Origin: Rusavskia elegans
Taxonomy: Eukaryota > Ascomycota > Lecanoromycetes > Teloschistales > Teloschistaceae
Length of the DNA: 64,000 bases
Direction of reading: 5' to 3'
NCBI GenBank assembly: GCA_011316305.1
Contig: SAUG01000163.1
Location: forward strand, 1 to 64,000
The number at the start of each line of letters is the position of its first letter. The first letter of the stretch is position 1. Both the position numbers and the translations under genes were made by a program. This document shows, piece after piece, positions 1 through 11,986 of this stretch. The notes under the pieces are model-generated. The model had not been told where the DNA came from. It did no database searches and saw only the letters and a list, made by a program, of their open reading frames with translations.

Positions 1-1027
1 TTACTAAACGCCTATTTATCTAGGTATATTTTATACTATCTAGTATTAATCCTTATTATAAATTTAATAAAATCTACTAATAAATCTGGTTTTTTAATCG
101 CTATTATAGTTTCCTTAACTCTTATCTAGAATCTTTTATAAAAATAGGCTTTTAAAACTAAATCTTTCTAATCTATTTTATAAGCTAATATTCTAAACTA
201 AATAGCGTAGATAACTACCGACTTCTACTACTTTAAAACTATTAGTCTTCTACCTATTACTCTATTTTTATTATTATTTCTAAAGGTTTCTTTTATAGCT
301 ATAATAAAATTACTGAAGGTATAGAAAATCTATAATATTTTATCTTTTCTCTATCCTTCCGGATTATCGAGGTAATTTTCTATTCGAAGCTATTTCTAAT
401 TAAAGGTAGTTTTTTCTAGATATAATATTATAAATAGGACTTTAACTATTTTATTCGTAAACTGGTTTATATATAATACGAAGTAGATATTTATTTATAT
501 AATCTATAGCTTTAAAGATCCTTTATCTCCTTTATAGATATTTAGTATTACTACTTTAATAGTATCGCTTCGATCTATAGATCGGGATAATAAATCTAAT
601 ATAATAAATTATTAAAATATAATATTTCTATATATTAGAAGGCGTTATATTCGAGTCTAGCTATAGCTATAGATATAGTCCGAGCTATTAAATAGTAAAT
701 AAATCCTAATATAGATTATTATAACTAATTCTATATAACCGCAGAAGTATAGTTATAATATTATAAAGTTTCTTTATTATAAAGTAATTAAAAAGAAAAT
801 AGTAGAGATATATTTAATAATTATATCAACGACTAATAAAAGATATAATCTATAGAAATAATAAGCGATATATATAGTAAAAATAGCTATAAAAGCTAAT
901 AGATAGCCGTTTACTAAAAATCTAGTTAGGAAAGGCGGCTATAGCGGCTATAGGCGGCTATAGATAATTAGACTCGCTTGCCTGACTAATTTTTCCAAGG
1001 AACCTCTATAGAGTCGTAGACGTAATA
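1..1027 (-). mobile_element. RIP-degraded Gypsy-type LTR retrotransposon, 5' LTR plus gag remnant, cut by window edge
   Basis: Very AT-rich, TpA-rich sequence. The right part (618-1027) is a 410-bp LTR that has two further copies at 43677-44086 and 47237-47646. To its left, reading on the minus strand at roughly 40-180, a frame broken by stops still shows the end of a Gypsy Gag capsid: a stretch like YFYKRF..IRVKE, then KKPDLLVDFIKF, then IRINTR..YK, matching the usual pattern of fungal Gag (RPDTL..FI.LAIRIDNR.Y). Gag directly inside this LTR makes it the 5' LTR of a minus-strand element whose pol would lie left of base 1. The 5-bp flanks of the LTR (taaaa and tattt) do not match, which argues against a solo LTR. 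Stops where Trp/Gln/Arg codons are expected fit C-to-T changes by RIP. Inactive. Confidence 0.75.
618..1027 (-). repeat. LTR copy 1 (410 bp)
   Basis: Aligns end to end with the LTRs at 43677-44086 and 47237-47646, with the same length of 410 bp. Differences seen are mostly C/T or G/A transitions, as expected for RIP. The shared landmark is the repeated block aggcggctat near its right end. Ends would be TG...CA before mutation. Confidence 0.85.
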
Positions 1028-1203
1028 TATTTATCGATCTATTAGTTTATCGGATATTAAAATCAAAACAAATTAACTAAATATATATATATATTTAAAA
1101 AATCAAATAAAAAAAATTTAATTAATATTTCGGAAATATTAGATAAATTTTTTAGATTATATTAAAAAATAAAAAAAGATTATATATTATTTCAGATTAA
1201 ATA

Positions 1204-1859
1204 AACTTGGTTAGTAAAAAAAAGACTGTTAAATTCTATCAACCGTCGATCTAAAGTTTAGACTGACCGTCGGATCGGATCGCTATCTAAAAATCAAAAA
1301 TCGGAATCGAATATCTAATTATATTAGATAATATATTAACTATAAAACGTATTATTATCGTATTAGCTATATTTTTCGCGTTTTCGGGTCGCTATTTGAA
1401 ACCGAAACGGCCAGTCTACTTTATTAAAATTTAAAAAAAAAATTTTTCTCTGAATAATTTAATAACTAAAAATTGATTTCGTTTTAAATTTTCGAATTTT
1501 ATTAATAAAGAAATATAGTTAATATCTAACTTTATTCTATCTATCTTTTATCGTTTTTATTACTTTAAAGGATTGATTTCTAGATTTTCGAAAAATTCTG
1601 TCGGTCGTAAAAAGGATCTCGACAATCCGACAGATATTTTTTAAACTAAAAGAAAAGATTTCTATATAAAATAACGAGAAAAAATTCTATTAATATAAAA
1701 TTCTTTTAGTCGCTAGAATATATATAGCAGACTTTTTAAAAGAAGTTTTAGTAATTTCTAGCTTCTGGTTATTAAATTATTTAAAGAATAAAATTTTTTT
1801 AAAACTTTTAATCGACGGTTAATAAGATTTGACAGTCTTTTTTTTTTACTGACCAGGTT
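1204..1859. mobile_element. 656-bp TIR element with TA target duplication (MITE-like, RIP-mutated)
   Basis: The ends 1204-1250 and 1811-1859 are inverted copies of each other over about 47-49 bp. Both run inwards as aac(t/c)tggt(t/c)agt, an A tract of 8 or 10, gactgt(t/c)aaat, and end in aaccgtcgat. Most mismatches are transitions. A TA dinucleotide flanks each end (1202-1203, 1860-1861), the insertion signature of Tc1/mariner-Pogo type DNA transposons. At 656 bp and with no reading frame inside, it is a non-autonomous derivative. The family cannot be named without a transposase. Confidence 0.75.
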
Positions 1860-1861
1860 TA

Positions 1862-2214
1862 TTTAATCTGGAGCAAGTAATAATTATATTTAGTATACAA
1901 AAAGATTTATTACTGTAAAAGTCAGTTTTAGTAGTCCGAAACCCCGGCTGATACTCTAATTGGACGGACCCCCTGCTAGCGCTCCCGTGATTCTTGCGCT
2001 CACTTTTTCTGGCGGTCACTTCTTGCTCAGGCAAGGTACCGTGCAGGCTTCTTTATAATGGTCCTGGTGCTGCCGCACTCTGCAATAATTGGAGTGATCT
2101 CGAAGGCGGGTGGAACACTCCGATACCGTTTTCCGTCGCCCAGTGCAACGTATGATCACCCAACGTCTCTTGAAAGCATTCACTTGTGTCCAATTACCAA
2201 ATCAAAGACGAACC
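1862..2214. other. Edge of the RIP island and upstream region of the aldo/keto reductase gene
   Basis: Base composition changes sharply around 1930-1980 from AT-rich to balanced. No gene is recognised. An in-frame ATG at 2152 would extend the following protein by 21 mostly basic and hydrophobic residues and is an alternative start. Confidence 0.5.
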
Positions 2215-3210
2215 ATGGACATTCCCTTGCTGTCTCTCCATGATGGCAACAAAATACCTCTGGTAAGCTGTGGTTTGAGGCAAAGCCTCTACTAGTTGCA
2301 CGATCCGACTAATAGCTTTACTGCTCGCTTTCGGTACTGGAACAGCGTGGTACAAGGATGATGGCAACACAGATTTCGATGCAAGCCTAGTAAAAGTGAC
2401 CAAAACAGCCATCCAAAAGGGCTTTAATCATCTGGACTGCTCAGAAATGTATGGCACAGAAGAGGAAATTGGCATTGCGATTAAGGAAGCGAATGTCCCT
2501 CGGGACAAGCTCTTCATCACCAACAAAGTTGCTCAAGGTATCGAAGACATTCCTGGGGCCCTTGACCGGAGTTTGAAGAAGTTGCAGACGGATTGTTTTG
2601 ACTTGTAGGTATTCTGAATCTGGTAGCAAGCCCCGAAGAGCTCGCTGACAACACATCGAGGTATTTGATCCACATCCCGTTCTTCGCAAAGTCCGAGGCA
2701 GACTTCCAGCGCGCGTGGAAGTCAATGGAAGAGATGAAGCAGACGGGCAAGGTTAAGTCGATTGGCGTGAGTAATTACCAGCGGTCCGATATCGAAGCAA
2801 CACTTGATGGAGCGACCGTGCTGCCTGTCATCAACCAAATTGAGTATCATCCGTACCTTCAACGGGCAAATCAATACATTCCATGGATGCGTCAGAAAGG
2901 CATCCAAGTCGCATCGTTCAAGGGACTAACGCCCGCCTTCCGGTGCCCCGGGGGACCGTTGCAAGAGCCCTTGACCCGCATAGCGAAGGCACATAACACC
3001 ACCCAGGCGGTTGTACTTCTGTCTTGGTTGATACAGAATGACGTCGTTGCTGTCACGACCACAACGAGGACAGAGAGACTTGATGAATACGCTCAGGCAT
3101 TGAATACCAAGCTGACACAAGAAGAGCTCCACGACATTTCGGAGGTGGGCTCTACGTACCACTTTCGCACATCTTGGCCGGACAGATACGGAAAGGACGA
3201 CCGTTCATAG
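2215..3210 (+). CDS. Aldo/keto reductase (AKR family)
   Basis: NAD(P)H-dependent oxidoreductase of the AKR superfamily, closest in look to fungal AKR3-type alpha-keto amide/diketogluconate reductases; about 310 residues, the usual length. Landmarks in order: FGTGTAWYK, then DCSEMYGTEEE with the catalytic Asp/Tyr context, TNKVAQ with the catalytic Lys, HIPFF, IGVSNY, VINQIEYHPYL, and a C-terminal nucleotide-binding helix region. Exons: 2215-2262 (tentative), about 2316-2604 and 2661-3210. The second intron (2605-2660, GTAGGT...CTGAC...GAG) closes perfectly. The first junction does not: the obvious donor GTAAGC at 2263 and acceptor TAG at 2315 leave the frame off by one. Weak donors GTGGTT (2270) or GTTTGA (2273) would restore it. 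Either an odd donor is used or an indel has damaged the gene. It sits directly beside the RIP island. Substrate unknown. Confidence 0.8.
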
Positions 3211-4836
3211 GAGCTCCTCTCGGGATCTTGAAGACGGTCATGCATATGTTGACGACAAGTCGCGACATCGCACTATCGCAAAGTATTCGAAGACGCTTTC
3301 AAGGAGCTTGTGGATCGGAGTGGATTTCAGAAGTCCACAGAAGGGTGGTTCCCCATCGTGGCCTGATGAGCTTCTTATCTTTGATCTTGGTGCCCTTCCT
3401 CTGTGTTTCGGTCTCACAGTATTAATGATCCATAGAGGTGTTAGCCATATGGCTCTGACCTTGAAAACGTGCATCAGTCCAGTTGGTGTGCTGGCCTGGC
3501 TTGACCTTGGTGTACCTTCATATCTCGTTCGTCTCTTCGGAAGATCGAGATCTGCTTCTCCGCAATTATTCCATGATCACCTTCTGCTAACCATCCAGCG
3601 GCGGTATCCGTGTACAACAGTAGAAACTGGAAGTTGAATGCAGCCTGGCTGCAGATGAACAAGACAAACTTGACAGTGGGGTGGAGATGATTCACACTTA
3701 CTGGCCAAAGGTTCTTCGAGGCAGATATGCCTGCTCATCACTTTCGTTTCGATCGCTGTCCGCGAACTCGACCAATGACGTTGACGTGATTTGACTGTGT
3801 CACGTGTTTCCGGACACTCGCTCTAAGGTTTCAATCAATCAATCAATCAAACAAACTACTCCTAATTAGCGTACACTCACAGTCTACCATGTTGGTAGCA
3901 CCCAGTTCGACTTCACGGTCTCTCGGCCGGTTGCAGAACCTCATCTTTTCCGTTATTCCGAGTGGATTGAATACCTTTGTAGGTCATCGGTCAACAGCTT
4001 GTCTGTCCTTCCCATCATCGCTCGGGGGGTTTCGCTCTTCGATCGCTGAACAACAGATGCAGCATGTAGCATATTGTTCAGTCACGCTGCACCATCTCTA
4101 AAACTGTCTGCCATCATCTAGGTAGTTAATCTTTGTCTTTCGCATCATCTTCTGTATTATTCAGCCATTTCCTAAACAATGGTTTTTTTGTCCTTTACTC
4201 CCGCGAACCGTCAGTATCAAGGTTGTATTGACCCCTTGATTTTCTGAGCGTCCTTGCAATCAGATAATTGTCGAATATTTACAACGTCTGTACAGCCAGG
4301 ACAAGCTACAGCGCTTATTCCTCTCTTGAAGGGATTTAGTGATCACTGAGAAAGCGAATCGTCCAGTCCAGTCCAGTCCAGATCCCGATTTTGATGATGT
4401 TGAGGCTTACCAGAGTAGTGAGAATGGGGATGAAATCAACTCGGACGTGAATCCATAAAGCACAAAAACCGCCGTCAGCGCCAAGGATTTTTGGCATGAG
4501 CGTCCGTACTCCTGGAGACGGCTGAGAACTCGTCAAAGTAAGCACAGCGTAGAAGACAAGGCTCGTAGGACATGCCGTTGACCCTCGAATTTAGCCATAC
4601 AAGCTGCTTCATACCAGCTTCATTGGCGTGTTCACTTGCGTCAGTATCCATTATCATGGGGGGAATGACGCTCCATAGGTCATCCAGAGGGCAATGTTCA
4701 AGTGAATATTGGCGATGTTTGGTTTTCTCCTTCACTCTCACGTCCCGCTTTATGCATGCTCGTTTCCTGGCTGGACCAGAATTCTCAAAGCTAGGAAACA
4801 TGCTGACCTCAAGCACACTCCCACGATTGCCAGACC
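3211..4836. other. Intergenic, no supported gene
   Basis: Only short ORFs without family features occur, the longest being 124 codons on the minus strand at 4475-4849. Two short tandem repeats are visible: a TCAA tetranucleotide run at 3831-3850 and a GTCCA pentamer run at 4361-4381. Confidence 0.5.
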
Positions 4837-6069
4837 ATGAAATTGTCATTTCCCCCTTCGAGCCTGACGAGCGTCAGCAAGCGTTCGGAGCTGCATCATC
4901 GAGCAGCAGCGGGAGGAGTCGATGATAGCAAGAGCAAAGACGGTCTCGAGGGTTTCATTGCCGCGTCAGCAAATCCGGCAGCAGGTGCTGAAGTCAACTT
5001 CGGAAAGGCAAAGTATCCGCCGCGAACATCGACTGCCCCTAAGGCGACGCAGGAGTTTCTGGACAGACACGCTCAAAGAAATCCACCGAGAGCTGAGGAC
5101 GCTCCTACACTCAACCCTTTTGCACAGACTGCAGTATTTGGAGCCCGTCCTCCACAAACATCATCGACCTCGTCCCTGATCTGTAATGAGGACAATGCTC
5201 TCCGTGGCCTCATGCGCTTCCCAGACGAGGCCCATACATTCTGTCCATTATTCCTCGGACCGAGACAGCCCGATGGACATGGTCTTGCGACATTCGTCGG
5301 TCAGTACCAGCCACCAGAAGTGTCCAGTGCTTGTTCATGTTTCGAGTCCAAATTGATCACTGGATGCTGCACGCTGACGGCTACGACGGGAGATCCGTCC
5401 CTCCAAGCTCTGATCCAGTCAGTGCTCAAGAGCACTGACAAGTCTGATGCATCCAGAGCGACATCTACATCATCGTCCCGAAATCCTGCAACCGAAGATG
5501 CAACATTCGCGCGTCCTACGGAGCACTGGGGTCCCATGACTTCGGAGGTCACGGTTACGGCTGAATGGCTAGGACCGACATCTATCTTGGGTTTCAGCAT
5601 ATCGTCAACAGCATCCGAAACTGTGACGTCAACCAGGGCGCCGGCCTTGACATCAGGCTTGAATACAACGGAGACCTCAGCGGCTGGAGCAGCAGCCGTC
5701 GTCGGCGATGCAAGCTTGTGGCTTGGTGGTGGGGAGGTGCCGGCGCCAGAGGTGGTCGCTGTGATAGTAAGTTATTCTCACATCCTTTTCTCACATCCTT
5801 GTCCTATCGTCCTATCGAAATCCGAAATTTGAATTGTTCGATGCCCTGCCTGCTGAATGAACGTACATAGATTATGCCTCGTGGTGACAGGGAGCTTCGG
5901 AAACCTACAACAGCTTGACGAAGAGCATCGCTGACTCTCATCTCTTTCAGGTGATCCTACCCCTAACTGTTGTCGCTGTTTTAGTCTGGCTTGTTTGTGA
6001 GTGGAGCTTAATATATTCCAGTAGCAGCACACTAATGTTAATGTAGGGCGACGGATGAAGGAGGCATGA
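4837..6069 (+). CDS. Putative cell-surface protein with Cys-rich fungal domain and C-terminal membrane segment
   Basis: Three exons (4837-5766, 5951-5996, 6047-6069) give 332 residues and splice cleanly: GTAAGT...TTTCAG, then GTGAGT...CTAAT...TAG. Residues about 115-175 hold a motif common in fungal secreted or surface proteins: C..DNALRGLM, FCPLFL, then SSACSCF. A long Ser/Thr/Ala-rich stalk follows, a likely O-glycosylation region. The two small last exons encode a hydrophobic helix (VILPLTVVAVLVWLV) followed by WRRRMKEA, a typical type I stop-transfer with a positive cytosolic tail. I see no convincing signal peptide at this N-terminus, so an upstream first exon may be missing. Function unknown; wall sensing or adhesion is only a guess from architecture. 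Confidence 0.6.
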
Positions 6070-6877
6070 TCAGGTCCGACCACTATCGATCCTTCTCATC
6101 TGACTGAGCTGTACTGAATAGCCTGGGATGAACATTATTTCACCATGACATCTTACCTTCTAGGGAACCTGCCCTACCATTAGATGTAAAAATTAAAGCA
6201 CGACTTTCAATCCAGCAATGACTGAAAACCGTTGGTTTATTCTATCATGAGTCCCTACCAGACTCTGTATGAAATATGAGTGATGGAACTCTGTCCTCGT
6301 ATTATCAGCACATGCCTGAGAATATCATACAGTTTTCACTTTCCCTTCCTTTCAAGATCGCTTGGATGCTCATCCTACCATTCCTTCTCCTGCAGTGCCA
6401 GCAGAAGGAACAGAATTCATCTCCCGGTCCCCAATGACCTTTTTTCTGAGCGTTTAGACGTGAATAGAAGCTAAGGTAGTTACGAGGTACGACGAAGCAT
6501 AAGCGAGCTCGACTAAGTGAGGTAATCGGACGAAACCCGTCCAATAGGCACGGGTGCGAGTACGGAGTACTGCTGGTGACTGGAAGGATCTCGGATGCTG
6601 AGCTCAGCGGAACGTTCCGTCACATATTAATATTTCGCCCGACCCACTAACACTTCATACCGTGCGGGAGCGTGCATCGCGGTTTCCTCACACAGCTCAC
6701 TTTCCTCTAATAATCACCCTATGCTACTTACGCGTTCGGCAAGTATGTCAACATGCTAAGTCAGTCCCGGATCTCCTCCATGGGGGTTGGAGCCAGTCCC
6801 ATGTTTCTGAAGTTCTTGCTTCCTCCCACACGGCTTCAAGCAGCCAGAGGAAACCGAGATAGGTCAGCTTTGGAGCA
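6070..6877. other. Intergenic, no supported gene
   Basis: Short ORFs only. This stretch should hold the terminator of the surface-protein gene and the promoter of the gene starting at 6878. Confidence 0.5.
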
Positions 6878-9800
6878 ATGGAAGCCCCTCTCGCAGTCCC
6901 GGACGCCGATATGGCAGCTATGACGCTTGCCGGATTCAATATGGAGTCTGCAGTCGCCCGATTGAAGCGTCTGCGATCCCTGGATACCCAGGGGGCATCT
7001 TCATCTACAGAACCTACTCTACCCTCAAAAAGCCATGTGAGTATGGACACGACGATTGAACCTACCCCAGGACCCGCTATTGGTCCAATATCTCAAGGAA
7101 ATTTCCACGCTCGAGCTTCCGAGGAGGAACCCAATTCCACATCTGAGGAAATGAACGGACAAACATTCGAGACCATTGACTCCACGCTTGGCAAATCACT
7201 CTCCGAAGCAGATCCTCTACAGCACAAGGCGTCCGCAACACCTTCGCCCTCAGCCCTTCGTCAGACGTTCAATTCAGATTGGCACCAAAATGATACAGCC
7301 AATGGGACCCAACAGAACACACCTGTCGCTTTGTCCAAAGCAGAAAAACGACGAGGTAGGCCCCCTGGCTCAAGAAATAGGGAGCGTGCTTCCGTTCCGA
7401 ACCCCCAGAGTGGTTGGAACAAATACCAGCTCTTACCGAAGCCGAGTGGTGCCAAGAAGATCAAGAAGGATGCAACACCGGACCAAAAGTTGCGTTCGGC
7501 CAACATCTCAGAAGCCATGATAGCGAGTTGGGCCCGGCGTCGCAATAATGGACCATTCAGTGAAATATCCGTCTCAAAGAAGGGAAGTGTGGAGAACCCA
7601 TCAGGAAAAGACCAGGCAGATTGTGAGGAGTTGAGATATCAAGGGACTCAACGAAAATTATTCAAGGGCCAACATGCGATCCGTTCTGGTTCGGGTCACA
7701 AATTACCGGGATCCGCCCTAAGAAGGCCTTCAGCCGCTGAAGGTCGCCAAGACCACACGAAGTCAAACAACTTCGTACGCATCACTCCAAATGCGAAGGA
7801 GGTGGCCCAGCTTCCAGATACCTCGGGAGGTCCAGAGGTGGACGATCCTCCTCTGATATGCAAAGGCGACAACTGCCTTATCAACGTCTTTAGGACTTGT
7901 GTCCATCCGACAGCTGTCGCTTCCATCAACCGTTACAGAGATACCGTGCTCTCTCCTGAGTCACTAAACGATATTTGCAAGCAGGTAAGCCCTTTATATT
8001 GACCTCTGTATCCTGTTCAGTCTACGTGGTTACTCATCAGCATCTACAGGTCGCAAAGGATACTATCAACGAGAAATTTGTTACTTTCCTCCGGCAAACC
8101 GAATACAAGCTGGATCGTCCTCAAAGGAAGTTAGTCAGGAAATATGTGAAGTCAGGTTTTGCTGCCGCGGCGAATCTTAGGATCAAGGATGTTCAGAATC
8201 AGATGCTCAAAACTCAGTCCATCCGTCAAAAGCCACAGGCCGAACCGAACGATCTGTTGATTGCCAATGAACTTGCTGGTCACACTGCTGAGTTGGGTAG
8301 GCTGACTCAGTACCAGAAAGAAAGCAATGACGACCCTACTGGTCCTGGGAAAGGGCTGGAGACTGACCATATCATTTACGAAAATTACTCCACCGAGAAG
8401 ACACCACGACCTGAAAAAACAGATAAGAAAGAGGAGATGCCGGGTCACTTTGATGCAGGAAGCTCCAGCCTAGTGGACCCATCTGTGCAGGTGAAAAAGA
8501 GTCCAGTACCAAGACGTTGTATCTCGTGTCGGGCAAGGCATATCAAATGCGTTCCATTAGGTACAGACTGTGAAGCATGTCACAAACACGGGAAGAGCTG
8601 TAGCTTTCGGCCAGTCTATTTAGGGCATCACACAATCCTGTCGAGCAATCAAGGTCTATTGACTACTGGCCAGGGAGGATCAGTGAGCCATGGTATCAAA
8701 CAAGCTAACGAGTTTTCGCGTGCAACGCGCTTTGAATCAGCCCCCTTGTCTCAAGGCGCCAGTGTCAGGACACGGCCAGCGCTCTTTGATACTGGCCTTC
8801 CAAACCAGGGGAAAGTGAGAGTTTCGGGACCTCTTCGTAAAGTGAATGAGAGTGTAGCTAAAGGTAATACTATCACTTTAATGGTCAACATTCTTGATTT
8901 ATTCTGTGTTCCTGCATGATCCCTATCGAAAAAGACTCTGACTCTGCCCAGATATACACCTTGATTGGGACTCCACTCTATATCGCCATCATGGACCACA
9001 GTCCTCGTCATGGTGGCAATCGTCCCATCCTCCAACATTGCAATCACAGAGTGCATTCAATCCGGAGCTCGAACTAGCCATGGCGAGAGCTACGCTCAGT
9101 GATCCCGCTGTCAACCGCCCCTACAAGAGCTTGAAACGAGGACATGTCGATTTCAACGCTCAAGAATGTATATCTATTCTGAATACTCTCGAACGTATGG
9201 ACCAGGTGCCCGCTCACGTTTACCCGGCAGACACGAGTAGTCTTTATCAACAGATCAAGGCAAGGTTGGGGCAACTGTCCAAGGAAGATCTGACTACAGT
9301 CGTCAAAGCGGTTGTCAATGGATCCGAAACGTCAATGACTGGTAGAAAGAAGAAGAGTATTCGGACTTTTCTACTTGATCTTGCCAATAATTCTATCCCA
9401 TCTTATACTCAGCCAAAATTTGCGAAGCCTAGATACAAGGTTGAATCTGGACTTCGAGAATCCAAAGCCACGATACATTCACTTTTACGGAATCGAGAAC
9501 TTGGGATGGAATGCAGAAGGAGGTCGATTGTCACTGACTCTTACGCCAATCCTCGAAAACTCGGCGAGAATTCCACTCTACAGGACGCCGTTAGCGCCGG
9601 AATTGCGGAAGATATCCGGCCATGGAAATCTTGGAAAGGAGCATCAAGTGATGTCGTGGTCGTTGCGTGGGCCCCAGATTCACTTTCGTACGCTGCAGGA
9701 GCGGCAGCGCAGAGTGACGATATGGACCTACAGTACAACAGACCCAACAATCTTCTTTTTGGACAGCTGAAGTCTAACACTATCTCCGAGCTACCAGATC

Positions 9801-11986
9801 ATTGTATCGATAGACCAAAACCCGAGACGATACGTAGCGGGCCAAACTCCAATCAGGCCGTCTACGACGCTTGTGACCCAGTGGTATACAAGACTGTCAC
9901 CTCGGTACAGTTTTCTCCTTCGAGTAGCTTGTTCTATACGGCCAGCCAGGACAGCACAGCAAAGATTTGGGATACCAGTGGTACAGGACTTCCGAGCTGT
10001 ATCAGCACCCTGCCTCACAACGCCGGGGTAACGAGTCTAGAGGTGTCTGGCCATTACTCGCAGGTCTTCGCAACTGCTGCTATGTCGATCGATGATTCCA
10101 TTCGTGTGTACCAGTCCCTACAAGAAGAGCCACCAAACGAAACATCACAGGCCGGGTATCAATTCACTACCTTTTCGTCCACACAAGCGATGAAGCAGCG
10201 TAGTCAGTATATGTTTCCAGAATGTATTCGCTGGGGTCTGGCTCCTGGATCACAACACCTTTTGCTGGGTGGATTCCAGCAATGGGCCGACCAAGACTTT
10301 AGTGCTGCTCGGCAGGGTGACACATGTCTCTGGGACGTATATACGGGGACAAGTATCCCTGTAAAACCACATGTCTCAGCTATCTTCGCCGCAGCGTGGC
10401 ACCCACGCGAAAACGTCTTTATTACTGGAGGCGCCCCTGGTACAGGGATTCTGTCGTATCCTCGGGTCACTCAGAGTGTGGTAAGGATCTACGATGCTCG
10501 TCATACAGCAATCTTTACTGCCGAGCTCGAATGTCCAGCGCTAGATATGCAGGACGTTACTTTTCATCCATTCTCCGACTACGTCACCGCTGGCTGTACC
10601 GATGGTACCAGTTATGTCTGGGACCGACGTATGCCTGATTATATACTACATCGACTGAAGCACGGTAACCCATTGCAAGAATTAGCGCCGAACGAGGAAG
10701 GTATACCATATAGAAAGCATCGAGAACGGGTCGATGCGGGTGTTATGCTGAGTATTTGGGGCCAAGGCGCTTCCCTGTTCTACACCGGCTCCTCGGATGG
10801 GATCGTCAAGGCGTGGGATGTCCTCCGCGCTCCAGAAGACGTATGGGTCAAGGACGTGGCTCAGCTACCAGCTGGAGTCCAAAGCGGAGCACTGTCGCCT
10901 GATGGCATGAATATGCTTGTGGGTGATGCGGTTGGCGGGGTGCACGTTCTGTCTGCTGCTCCTGTAGGGTGCTCTTCTGGTTATCTCGATGATGACGGCA
11001 CTGGCTATCATCCAGATCCAATCACCTTCGTCGCAGCAACCAATCACAATACTGGTTCTGTAGCGGAGGAGGGCACCGAAGGCATTGACATGGCAAACCA
11101 GCTTTTACAGTCAGGACAGCTGGTCATTCATCCGTCGTTAGGCGTTGCGAAAGGTCCTAATTACGAACAGTCGAATTATTTCGCGCTTTATGCTCGCTGG
11201 CGCAATGATACGACAGGGTTTTGTGAGCTACAGCCGGAGTTCGATCAAAAACAGGCGTTCAATGTCGACGGCGTCGAGCAGCCGGGGCAGTCCGCAAAGA
11301 TACGAAACGTTGTCATGGCGCGCCGGGAGCAGATGAGGGCCAAAAGGGAAGAAGTCGAAACATTAGTCGTCTCCTTTGGGCCCCCTACGCCTTTCGTCGC
11401 AAATAGACGTTCTGGCGGTACATCAGCCACGAAGCCCCCAACCATCAGCGATTGCACCAGAGTACACTCATCATCGCCTGATCCTCTAGAAGCTGTCTCT
11501 CCGACCTCAAAACTAAGCGGTGTCCAGACCTCGAAGTCACGAAACGTGACCCCCAGAACTTCGCCGCCCGTTAATGCATCAATCAGCTTCATCGATCTCG
11601 AAACCTACATTTCCCCTTCTCGGATGTGTAGCAAAAAACGTAAACGAGACGGCAACGACAGCTCGCCCAGCAGATCATCGGTCCAACGTATCAAAGCGGA
11701 ATGGCCTTCCTCGTCAGGACAGAGAGATTCGCCAAGCAAGAAGTTCCTCAACGCCAACACGGAGGTTGTCGATCTTACGGGCGATGATGTTGATTTTGTA
11801 GAAGAGAAGACCACAAAGGTAACAGAGAGTTCGTTCACTCTACCGGATCGACAACCACGTCCATATGTGATGAACATGACGAAGATGCAACAGGAGGAGC
11901 CGAAGGAGGTCTTGACTGAAGATCTGGAGGAGAACCTGTTGAGCTATCAGGAGTGGGTTGAGGAGGATCATTGGTGGCCTGAGTAA
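6878..11986 (+). CDS. Large nuclear protein with AT-hook, Zn2Cys6 cluster and WD40 repeats
   Basis: Exons 6878-7984, 8050-8863 and 8952-11986 close in frame to 1651 residues. The introns are GTAAGC...CTACAG and GTAATA...CTGAC...CCAG. An AT-hook (RRGRPPGSRNRER) lies near residue 158. A perfect binuclear zinc cluster (C-X2-C-X6-C-X6-C-X2-C-X6-C) with basic residues lies near 525-553. A WD40 region spans about 870-1310, with clear KIWD, CLWD, YVWDRR and KAWD ends. The tail is Ser/Pro/Lys-rich with an acidic VVDLTGDD stretch. The WDRR ending is a WDXR motif, which in other WD40 proteins contacts DDB1 in CUL4 ubiquitin ligases. That makes a DCAF-type receptor, such as the Raf1/DIM-9-like factor of heterochromatin, a reasonable but unproven idea. 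A chromatin-associated DNA-binding scaffold is the safer call. Confidence 0.8.

Noticed and set aside
618..1027. Solo LTR
   Set aside because: Flanking 5-mers (taaaa and tattt) are not a target duplication, and gag-like coding lies directly inside, so it is the 5' LTR of a larger element.
4475..4849. 124-codon minus-strand ORF
   Set aside because: No recognisable domain, no splice context, and it overlaps the start of the surface-protein gene.
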